In this document: in pieces, positions 57,244-64,000 of the stretch
How the letters are laid out: every line of letters starts with the position of its first letter
Numbering within the stretch: position 1 is the first letter of the stretch
DNA from: Devosia sp. FKR38
GTDB taxonomy: Bacteria > Pseudomonadota > Alphaproteobacteria > Rhizobiales > Devosiaceae
NCBI RefSeq assembly: GCF_005222805.1
Contig: NZ_STGC01000005.1
Span: 1 to 64,000, forward strand
Reading direction: 5' to 3'
DNA length: 64,000 nt
Made by a program: the position numbers and the translations under genes
Notes under the pieces: model-generated
What the model saw: the letters and a program-made list of their open reading frames with translations, nothing else
Told to the model about the DNA's origin: nothing
Database searches by the model: none

Positions 57244-58017
57244 ATGGTTCGACCTGACGCCGTTATCGTCTGCATTAGCCAGCAGCATCTGAGTGCAGCG
57301 CGGCAGCGCGAACTGGCCGCCTTGGTGGCTGAAGCGTCGCCGGTTGCGGCCAGGCTGGTGCGCCTTGAAGGCACCGGCCCGCACCTGGGCGATGCGCTCG
57401 ACCAATTGGTGGCCGAGGGCCACCGGACTATCCTGGTGCAGCCGCTCGGGCTGCCGTTTTCGCAGAGCCTTGCGGCCTGGCTGCCGGGCGTTTTGGCGCA
57501 CTGGCAGCAGGATCGGCAGCGGCCGGATGTGACGCTGCTGCTGGGGCCCGATCAGGCCATTGCCGACCACACGATCCGCGACATTGTCCGCGCGGCGGTG
57601 ACGGCCGAGGCCGCCGCACCCATCACAGCAGAGCAGAAACCCAGCCTGGGCAAGCCGGGTTGGAACCAGCCGCCGCCGTTCCGTCACCACCTGATCGTCT
57701 GCACCGGCCCACGCTGCCACTTCCGCGGGGCGCCGAACCTCAAGCTCGCCCTCAATGAAGAACTGGCCCGCTCCGGCCTCGGCGGCGAATGCCTCGTGGC
57801 CACGTCTGGCTGCCTCTATCCGTGCAACCAGGGCCCGCTGCTCGCCGCCTATCCGCGCGGCGAGTGGTACCGGCTGCTCGACCGCGAGGCCGTCGCCCGC
57901 TTTGTCGAAACCGTCATCGGTCGGGGCAAGCCCATCCCCGAACTCATCGTTCATCGCGTCGCGCCTCTCGGAGCCACCCGGAGCGATGTCATGTCCTCAA
58001 AAGGAGAAAACCAATGA
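57244..58017 (+). CDS. CbiX-like domain fused to a thioredoxin-like [2Fe-2S] ferredoxin
   Basis: 257 aa. Residues 1-~125 resemble a SirB/CbiX chelatase half but lack its usual GHGS motif (VIVCISQQHLS instead), so chelatase activity is doubtful. Residues ~150-245 form a thioredoxin-like ferredoxin with cluster cysteines CTGPRCHF and SGCLYPCNQGP. The ATG at 57244 is chosen over 57214 because it follows GGGAGAAGG. B12-riboswitch control and ATGA overlap with the corrinoid-binding-protein gene suggest a role in corrinoid or cobalt handling, for example reduction of imported corrinoid (inference). Confidence 0.78.
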   Translation: MVRPDAVIVCISQQHLSAARQRELAALVAEASPVAARLVRLEGTGPHLGDALDQLVAEGHRTILVQPLGLPFSQSLAAWLPGVLAHWQQDRQRPDVTLLLGPDQAIADHTIRDIVRAAVTAEAAAPITAEQKPSLGKPGWNQPPPFRHHLIVCTGPRCHFRGAPNLKLALNEELARSGLGGECLVATSGCLYPCNQGPLLAAYPRGEWYRLLDREAVARFVETVIGRGKPIPELIVHRVAPLGATRSDVMSSKGENQ

Positions 58018-58961
58018 AGCTCAAATCCCTCTTGGTCGCGGCAGTGTTTGCCGCGCTGCCCGCGCTGGCGATTGCGCAGTCGACAACCTACCCGCTCACG
58101 ATCCAGAACGGCGACACAACGCTGGTCTTCGAGAAGGCGCCCGAGCGCGCCGTAACCCTGAACGGCCACGTCACCGAATTGGCGCTGGCGCTTGGCCTGG
58201 CCCCCAAGATGGTAGGGACGGCCTATCTCAACCACCCGATCCTGCCTGAGCTCAAGGCCGACTATGACCAGATCCCGATCCTTTCGGACGGCACCGGCTC
58301 GCCCGCGCTCGAAGTGGTGCTGGGGACCAGTCCCGACTTTGCGTTCGGTCGCCTGAGCGCCTTCCGCGACACCGCTGTGGCGCCGGTTGAAAAGCTCAAG
58401 GAACTCGGCATCAACGCCTATGTGGTCAAGGGCACGCTGATCAAGGGCGCGACCATGGCCGATGTCTACGAGGACATCGGCAATCTTGGCCTCATCTTCG
58501 ATATCCAGCCCGCTGCGAGCGCACTGATCGACAGGCTCAAGAGCGAGATCGCCGAAGTCACCGACAAGGTGGCAGCGGCCGGTAAGCCCAAGGTCAAGGT
58601 GCTGGTCTATGACAGCGGCGAGGACGCGATCTACACCACCGGCAAGGCGTTGCAGACGCACCTGATCGAACTGGCCGGCGGAGAAAATGTCTTTGCCGAC
58701 ATCGACGAGACCTGGTCGAATGTGAGCTGGGAAGAGGCCGTGGCGCGCGCGCCCGAAGTCATCGTCATCAACGATTACGGCCAGACCAGCGCGGACGCCA
58801 AGATCGCGCTGCTCAAGGGCAATCCGGCACTGGCCAGCATGCCGGCGATCCAGAACGATCGTTTCGTCGTCCTGCCGCTGCCCTCGGCTTTCGAGGGCGT
58901 GCGCAACCCTGCCGCAGTCCGCACCTTGGCAGCCGGGTTCTACCCGGAGCTGTTCCAGTGA
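58014..58961 (+). CDS. corrinoid/siderophore-type ABC substrate-binding protein (BtuF-like)
   Basis: 315 aa. Signal peptide MKLKSLLVAAVFAALPALA (cleavage near IAQ), then a two-lobe class III binding protein: RAVTLNGHVTELALALGLAP and EVIVINDYGQTSADAKIALL. AAAGGAGAAAA precedes the ATG at 58014, which overlaps the upstream stop (ATGA). Under the cobalamin riboswitch, so cobalamin, cobinamide or another cobalt complex is the most probable ligand; iron-siderophore binding is the family alternative. Confidence 0.85.
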   Translation: MKLKSLLVAAVFAALPALAIAQSTTYPLTIQNGDTTLVFEKAPERAVTLNGHVTELALALGLAPKMVGTAYLNHPILPELKADYDQIPILSDGTGSPALEVVLGTSPDFAFGRLSAFRDTAVAPVEKLKELGINAYVVKGTLIKGATMADVYEDIGNLGLIFDIQPAASALIDRLKSEIAEVTDKVAAAGKPKVKVLVYDSGEDAIYTTGKALQTHLIELAGGENVFADIDETWSNVSWEEAVARAPEVIVINDYGQTSADAKIALLKGNPALASMPAIQNDRFVVLPLPSAFEGVRNPAAVRTLAAGFYPELFQ

Positions 58962-60040
58962 CCACTTTCGCCCCCAACGCTCCCGCCACCTGGCGGGAGC
59001 AGCTGCGCCACCTGCCGCTGCTGATTGTCGCCTCGCTTCTGGGGGCCATACTGATCCTGTCGCTGACACTGGCGGTAACCATTGGCCCGGTCGACCTGTC
59101 GATGCTGACTGTCTGGCAGATCGCATTGGCAAAGCTCACCGGCACCAGCGGCGACTGGACGCCGGCACAGGAGAACATTGTTGTGCTGCTACGCTCTCCG
59201 CGCGTGCTGCTGGCGGCGGTGGTGGGCGGCGGGCTGGCCGCCGTCGGCGTTGCCATGCAGGCGGTGGTCCGCAATCCGTTGGCCGACCCTTATGTGCTGG
59301 GCATCTCGTCGGGCGCCTCTGTCGGTGCGGTGCTGGTGCTGGGCACCGGGGCGCTCGGCTTTCTGGGCATCTACGCGGTCTCGGCCGGCGCCTTCGCCGG
59401 CGCGGTCGCTTCGTTCACGGTGGTGTTCCTGGTGGCCACGGCTGGTGGGCAGCTCTCGCCGTTGCGCCTGGTACTTGCCGGCATGGCCTGTGGCTACTCC
59501 CTCTCAGGTCTGACCAGCCTGATCGTGCTCACCTCCGAGAACCGCGAGTTGGCGCGGACCGCCATGGAGTGGCTGCTCGGCAGTTTGGGAGGCGCGGCGT
59601 GGTCCGACCTTGGCCTGCCCGCCGCCGTTTTGCTTGTCGGCACGCTATGGCTCACGCTCAACGGCCGCGCCCTCAATGCGCTGTTGGCTGGTGACGAGAC
59701 GGCGCGGACGCTCGGGGTCGATGTTGGACGTTTGCGAGTCACACTGTTCATCGTCCTGTCGCTGCTCACCGGCGTGATGGTAGCGGTGTCGGGCGCCATC
59801 GGCTTTGTCGGCCTTGTCATCCCCCATGTGGTGCGCATGTTGGTCGGCACCGATCATCGCCGCGTGCTGCCGGTTTCGGTTCTGGTCGGGGCGATCTTCC
59901 TGGTCTGGGTCGATGTGGTCGCCCGCATGGCATTTGCGCCGATCGAGCTGCCGGTCGGCGTCATCACCGCGCTGCTGGGCGGCCCCTTCTTCGTATGGAT
60001 GCTGGCCAGCCAGCGCTTAAAGACGCGAGGCTCCGCATGA
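58958..60040 (+). CDS. FecCD-family ABC permease (BtuC-like)
   Basis: 360 aa, GTG start overlapping the binding-protein stop (GTGA). About ten helices; SPRVLLAAVVGGGLAAVGVA, NPLADPYVLGISSGASVGAV and GFVGLVIPHVVRMLVGTDHR are the FecCD signatures. Inner-membrane pore of the corrinoid-type importer. ATGA overlap with the ATPase gene. Confidence 0.88.
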   Translation: MTTFAPNAPATWREQLRHLPLLIVASLLGAILILSLTLAVTIGPVDLSMLTVWQIALAKLTGTSGDWTPAQENIVVLLRSPRVLLAAVVGGGLAAVGVAMQAVVRNPLADPYVLGISSGASVGAVLVLGTGALGFLGIYAVSAGAFAGAVASFTVVFLVATAGGQLSPLRLVLAGMACGYSLSGLTSLIVLTSENRELARTAMEWLLGSLGGAAWSDLGLPAAVLLVGTLWLTLNGRALNALLAGDETARTLGVDVGRLRVTLFIVLSLLTGVMVAVSGAIGFVGLVIPHVVRMLVGTDHRRVLPVSVLVGAIFLVWVDVVARMAFAPIELPVGVITALLGGPFFVWMLASQRLKTRGSA

Positions 60041-60801
60041 CTCAGCTTTCCGTTGAAGACCTCACCATCGATATCGAGGGTAAGCGCCTCGTCGATCAGG
60101 TTCTGTTCGATGTTCAACCCGGCGAGTTCATCGGGCTCGTCGGTCCGAATGGGTCGGGAAAATCCTCACTGCTACGCGCCATCTACCGGGTGCTGAAACC
60201 CGATGCTGGACGCGTGGTGCATCTTGGCGACGATGTCTGGAAACTCTCTGCGCGTGACGCGGCCCGGCGCACTGCCGTGGTGGCGCAGGAGCGCATGGGT
60301 GAGTTCGACTTCAGCGTACGTGAACTGGTGCAGATGGGACGCACGCCGCACAAGCGCCTGCTCGATGGCGACAGCCCTGCCGATCACGCAATCGTCGAGC
60401 GTTGCCTCGCCGAGGTCGGAATGAGCCACTGCGCCACCCGTTCCTTCTTGACGCTGTCGGGCGGTGAGAAACAGCGCGTATTGGTGGCGCGGGCGCTGGC
60501 CCAGCAGGCGCTCTTCCTCGTCCTCGACGAGCCCACCAATCATCTCGACATTCGCCATCAGCTCGAACTGCTCGCACTGATCCGGCGGCTCAAGACGACG
60601 ACTCTGGCCGCCCTGCACGACCTAAGTCTGGCTGCCCGATACTGTGATCGCCTGTTGCTGATCCACGCCGGTCGTTTGCTGGCGAGTGGTGCGCCAGCCG
60701 ACGTGCTGACTGCGGAGCGCATCCGCCAGGCCTATGGGGTGCAGGCAACAATATCCCACAGTGCTGGGCGCCTCCGGATAGAGTTCGACCTGGCAGGATG
60801 A
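60037..60801 (+). CDS. FecE/BtuD-family ABC ATP-binding protein
   Basis: 254 aa. Walker A GPNGSGKSS (~33-41), Q-loop VVAQERMGEF, signature LSGGEKQRV, Walker B FLVLDEPTNHLD, H-loop AALHDL: a complete BtuD-type ATPase. The ATG overlaps the permease stop (ATGA), so all four genes behind the riboswitch are translationally coupled. Confidence 0.88.
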   Translation: MTQLSVEDLTIDIEGKRLVDQVLFDVQPGEFIGLVGPNGSGKSSLLRAIYRVLKPDAGRVVHLGDDVWKLSARDAARRTAVVAQERMGEFDFSVRELVQMGRTPHKRLLDGDSPADHAIVERCLAEVGMSHCATRSFLTLSGGEKQRVLVARALAQQALFLVLDEPTNHLDIRHQLELLALIRRLKTTTLAALHDLSLAARYCDRLLLIHAGRLLASGAPADVLTAERIRQAYGVQATISHSAGRLRIEFDLAG

Positions 60802-60989
60802 TCGCGGCTTTGGGCCAGCAGCGGACATCTCCAGCATAGAGTGCTTATGACCGAAATGGGGTAGCAAACCGACGGGCAGCAGCGCGCCCCCATTTCGGCT
60901 GTTCAGCAGCGCCAGACCGGCTCACAAGAGCAGACACACGCCAGCGGCTGGTCGTATTGAATCAGGTCAGTCTACGCGCCCCGGCGCCG
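60802..60989. other. intergenic stretch with dispersed repeat copy B
   Basis: Copy B of the repeat (60850-60911), CCGAAATGGGGTAGCAAACC and flanks, in the same orientation as copy A. No gene or clear terminator seen after the ATPase stop. Confidence 0.5.
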
Positions 60990-61405
60990 CAATTCGCAAG
61001 GCCGGATCAGCCCCTCTTTCAAAGACACCAACGCCTTGTGGGCGTAGTGGGCTGCCCAGCAACGGGCGGATGCCGCCCCCCATCGAAGTCCTGCATATTG
61101 GCTGGGCCTGCCATGGACATGGCAAAAGCCAGGGTGGTCGAGGCTTTGTCCGCGCGCGAATAGCTGCCGGTGACACCAGCAAACAGGATGTCGCCCAGAT
61201 CGGCGAAACGCCCAAACTAACAACCCAGGTCTTCTGGTCGAACTTTGTGGGCTGGTTGGTATTGATCGCATTGGCATGAGAGCCGCCCACTTTGATCTGC
61301 ACATTGCGGATTGGCCCCGCGGTCCCACTCGCATCCAACGGGCGGATCGCCTCCAACCGGGAGAGCAACCAGTTTTCGGAGGTCGACTGCGGGGCGTCGG
61401 GGCGG
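60975..61405 (-). pseudogene. frameshifted C-terminal fragment, possibly of an outer-membrane barrel protein
   Basis: Minus strand: one frame reads SENWLLSRLEAIRPLDASGT, NVQIKVGGSHANAINTNQPT and FDQKTWVVSLGV; near 61215 the sense continues in another frame as GRFADLGDILFAGVTGSYSR and ADKASTTLAFAMSMAGPANM, ending RRWCL and stop. Both segments have strong protein character and the second looks like a beta-barrel strand pair. It is broken by a frameshift and lacks a start. The parent family was not identified. Confidence 0.5.
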
Positions 61406-61503
61406 GGAGGCAAGAAAGAGCGGTAATGACGGGGTGCGGTGTGGCTTTGGAACCAGGCGCACGCAGATGAAATTGACCCGATTGACTGACGGCCTGAAGG
61501 CAT

Positions 61504-61863
61504 AGCATGGCGGGCGCGCTACCCCAGGTCATCCAGTCTCAGCACGTCTTCAATCTGTCTCTCCCCCGCCCGGTTCTTCCTCCTGCGGACTACCCTCTTC
61601 GGCCGAACTGCCGCGGTCGCGGTATGGGGGGCGCTCGGGGGCGTGCTGGATCTCTGCTGCAGGTTTGCAGGAATCGTTACCTCGCGTGCAGCTGCGGCTA
61701 CATTTTCGCAAACGACTGGCGCAGAAGATGATTTCGCCTGTTGCCGCTGCTATCGGCTGATCCCATGAGGCTAGCGGCTTTTGTCCCGGCTGCATCTGTC
61801 GGTGACAACTCTTCTGCCCGATGCGCTGACGCCTGAGCACGCCTGCCCACATGGGGGGCCAGT
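61504..61863. other. intergenic stretch, nothing recognised
   Basis: 360 bp without a convincing frame, hairpin or repeat. It should hold the promoter of the large secreted protein gene at 61864. Confidence 0.5.
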
Positions 61864-64000
61864 GTGGCGTCGTTTTTTTGCGCATTCCGTCGGGCTCTGA
61901 CAGCCACGCTGCTCGTGCTTGCGAGCATGATGGTGGGCATGCCGGCGGCCTGGGCGATGTCGAATGGCTGTGCTGCGATCAATCAGGCTTGGGGCCCTGG
62001 CGTCACGCTGCCCACTCGGTTGGTCGAGCTCATGGACTATAAGTACCAACTCAACCAAGGTGAGATCGTGACCTATTTCGTCCGCTCGCAGGTTGCGCCC
62101 GTAGCTGGCGGCAATACGTTCCAGCTCCAGACCCCTGGGGGGAACACGGTCATACTCGACGCCAGCACGAGCCAGGTCCAGGAGGTCAGTGGCGTGCGCT
62201 CCGCGCAGTACAATGGCGCTGAGGTTGAGATCACCATGTTCTCCAATCCCGACACCAGCATTTACGCCAAGGTGTCTTGCGAAGGGCGAGAGCCCCAGAT
62301 CACGTCCATTACCCCGTCGACCACGAACGCTGCCGCTCCCGAATTGCTGGTCATCCGCGGCAAGAACCTGTCCGATACGACCGGCGTGAAGTTTGGCACC
62401 TTCGACGGCTCCCCCTATATCCGCTTGTGGAGCCCCGAGCAGCTCGAGGTGCTCCTGCCGGCACAGGCCGTTGGCACGGTTGATGTGGTCGCGCAGTCAT
62501 CGCAGGGCTACAGTGTTTCGTCAGCCGCGACCAAGGTCTCCTTCGCCCTGGTGCCAAACGCACCGACCATCAGCAGTGCCACCGCGACAGGCACCACAGC
62601 CGAGGTCGCCTTCAGCACCCCGTCCAGCAATGGCGCAGCGATCCTGGACTACACTGTGGTCGCCACGCCCGGAAACCGCTCCGTGACCGGCACCGCCAGC
62701 CCGCTGAGCATCGCAGGCCTCGATACCGGCACCAGCTATACTTTTGCGGTGACAGCGCGAAACGTTATCGGCAGCAGTGCGGCCTCAGTCGCGAGCGGCT
62801 CCGTGCTGATCAAGACACAGCAATCGATTACCTTTGCGCCGCCGGCCGCCATCGCCTTTGGCACCACTAGCACTGTGACAGCCAATGCCAGTTCTGGCCT
62901 CGATGTCAGTTTCTCGACCAGCACGCCCGCGATCTGCCAGGTCGATACCCGCGGGGTCGTCACTCCGGTTCTGGCCGGCGACTGTGTCATCCACGCGGAC
63001 CAAGCCGGCGACAGCACGACCGCGCCTGCGCCCCGTGTGACACAGACCCTTGTGATCACGGCGGTGGTGCCGCAGGCGCCGGTGCTGACGGGCGTCACGC
63101 CCGGCAATGGCTCTGCCACCGTCGCGTTCACAGCCCCCAGCTTCACCGGCGGCGTCGCGCTTGGCGCCTATCGCGTCACCGCTACGCCGGGCGGCGCCAT
63201 TATGGATGGCGCATCGAGCCCGATCACCGTGTCCGGCTTGACCAATGGCATCGCCTACCGGTTCAGCGTGACCGCCTCCAATGCCGCCGGGACCAGCGGC
63301 CCGTCCAATCAAAGCGGCGAGATGACGCCCAAGGCGACGCAAACCATCACCCTGTCCGACCCCGGGACGGTGCGTGTCTCCGATAGTGTCACCATCACCG
63401 CCACTGCCAGTTCGGGCATGACAGTGGCGCTCAGCACGCTCAGCCCAACCATCTGTACGATTGCGCCGACCGGCGTCGTCACACTGCTACGGGCGGGGAC
63501 CTGTAGCATCGCCGGACAGCAGGCCGGTGACCAGAGCGTTGAGCCCGCCGCGCAGGTCAATCGCGACTTCACCGTGCTCGCCACGCTGCCAGGGGCGCCA
63601 ACTCAGGTGACTGCCGTCGCCACACAAGGCCAGGCCACAGTCAGCTTCACCGCACCCGCCTTTACCGGCGGCGTCGACATCGACAGCTATACCGTCACGG
63701 CCAGTCCGGGTGGCGCCCGCGCAACCGGAACCACCAGCCCCATTACCGTGTTGGGGCTGACCGATGGCACCGACTACAGCTTTGTGGTCACCGCGGCCAA
63801 CCGCGTCGGCACCGGCGCGGCGTCCGATCCCAGCGGCACGATCACGCCCAAGAGCCCGCAGACCATAAGCCTGTCCGATCCCGGCGGGGTTCCCTTCGGC
63901 CCGGCCGTCACGCTGGTCGCCAGCGCCAGCTCCCGCCTGGCCCTGGCCTTTGCCACCACCACGCCAGCGATCTGCACGGTCAATGCATCGGGCGTTGTCA
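61864..64000 (+). CDS. large secreted IPT/fibronectin-III repeat protein (3' end outside the window)
   Basis: At least 712 codons, open to the edge. GTG start with GGGGGG upstream and a stop 27 bp before it. Signal peptide FRRALTATLLVLASMMVGMP with cleavage near AWAMS (~35). An N-terminal beta domain is followed by an IPT/TIG domain (~145-228, PQITSITPSTTNAAAPELLV), then alternating FnIII repeats (~230-318, ~402-490, ~572-660) and Ig-like repeats of about 80 residues (~320-400, ~492-570, ~662 on) each with a Cys-x pattern such as STPAICQVD / LSPTICTIA / TTPAICTVN. Repeats are similar but not identical. Such proteins are surface or autotransporter-like adhesins; the C-terminal anchor lies beyond 64000. 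Confidence 0.85.
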   Translation, partial: MASFFCAFRRALTATLLVLASMMVGMPAAWAMSNGCAAINQAWGPGVTLPTRLVELMDYKYQLNQGEIVTYFVRSQVAPVAGGNTFQLQTPGGNTVILDASTSQVQEVSGVRSAQYNGAEVEITMFSNPDTSIYAKVSCEGREPQITSITPSTTNAAAPELLVIRGKNLSDTTGVKFGTFDGSPYIRLWSPEQLEVLLPAQAVGTVDVVAQSSQGYSVSSAATKVSFALVPNAPTISSATATGTTAEVAFSTPSSNGAAILDYTVVATPGNRSVTGTASPLSIAGLDTGTSYTFAVTARNVIGSSAASVASGSVLIKTQQSITFAPPAAIAFGTTSTVTANASSGLDVSFSTSTPAICQVDTRGVVTPVLAGDCVIHADQAGDSTTAPAPRVTQTLVITAVVPQAPVLTGVTPGNGSATVAFTAPSFTGGVALGAYRVTATPGGAIMDGASSPITVSGLTNGIAYRFSVTASNAAGTSGPSNQSGEMTPKATQTITLSDPGTVRVSDSVTITATASSGMTVALSTLSPTICTIAPTGVVTLLRAGTCSIAGQQAGDQSVEPAAQVNRDFTVLATLPGAPTQVTAVATQGQATVSFTAPAFTGGVDIDSYTVTASPGGARATGTTSPITVLGLTDGTDYSFVVTAANRVGTGAASDPSGTITPKSPQTISLSDPGGVPFGPAVTLVASASSRLALAFATTTPAICTVNASGVV

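Noticed and set aside
1..64000. CRISPR arrays, tRNA genes, intact transposases or prophage genes
   Set aside because: I looked for regularly spaced repeats, tRNA-like cloverleaf ends and transposase or integrase motifs and saw none; a tRNAscan or IS search would be needed to exclude them fully.

Overview
The window is high-GC DNA from an alphaproteobacterium. An EcfG-type sigma factor with a NepR-like partner, GGAAC-N16-SGTT promoters, many sugar and peptide ABC importers and the style of the proteins fit Hyphomicrobiales; Devosia or a close relative is my best guess, from protein character only. It opens inside the 3' end of a 5S rRNA gene, so an rrn operon lies to the left.

Layout. 0.3-7 kb: a four-carbon sugar-acid locus (L-threonate or D-erythronate type: ltnD, otnI, otnK, otnC, a second beta-hydroxyacid dehydrogenase, an epimerase-like SDR) split by a LacI-family regulator with a clear operator. 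7-11.2 kb: a ribose/fructose-type ABC importer with its own LacI regulator. 11.2-12.4 kb: a TetR regulator under a 41-bp perfect palindrome, followed by a truncated membrane gene. 12.4-17.9 kb: a general-stress-response island (DUF3008, MgtC, PRC-barrel, NepR-like, EcfG, DUF892, SDR and a Pro/Ala-rich PRC-like protein) with six EcfG-type promoters. 18.6-25.7 kb: an operon of M81 (MlrC-like) metallopeptidase, sugar-type ABC importer and serine beta-lactamase-like protein, divergent from a LysR regulator. 25.9-29.7 kb: a small oxidoreductase/hydrolase operon divergent from an AraC regulator. 29.8-36.5 kb: an oligopeptide-type ABC importer plus a metallo-beta-lactamase-fold protein, in two transcription units that each begin with a sigma-54 promoter followed directly by a guanidine-I (ykkC) riboswitch. 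37.2-44.9 kb: an alpha-L-fucosidase and carbohydrate ABC importer locus with a LacI regulator. 45-49.6 kb: a CSS-EAL phosphodiesterase and a bufferin-type RiPP operon (DUF2282 precursor, MNIO enzyme, DUF2063 partner, DoxX). 49.9-56.1 kb: an ECF-sigma regulon (sigma, anti-sigma, periplasmic metal-sensor-like protein, Cys-rich secreted protein, DevBCA-like exporter, outer-membrane barrel, small periplasmic protein) joined by a shared promoter motif. 57-60.8 kb: a cobalamin riboswitch controlling a CbiX-like/ferredoxin protein and a BtuFCD-like importer. 61.9 kb to the edge: a large secreted IPT/fibronectin-III repeat protein that runs out of the window.

Most genes are scavenging modules, each with its own regulator: sugar acids, sugars, fucosides, corrinoids and a probable guanidino compound. 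They are interleaved with stress modules. Degenerate genes (DUF849, TetR, a beta-barrel-like fragment, perhaps a WYL fragment and a CPBP-like N-terminus) lie at module borders and suggest module exchange. The most promising little-described units are the duplicated sigma-54 plus guanidine-riboswitch cassette and the ECF regulon beside the bufferin operon. All function calls come from reading sequence and motifs without database searches.
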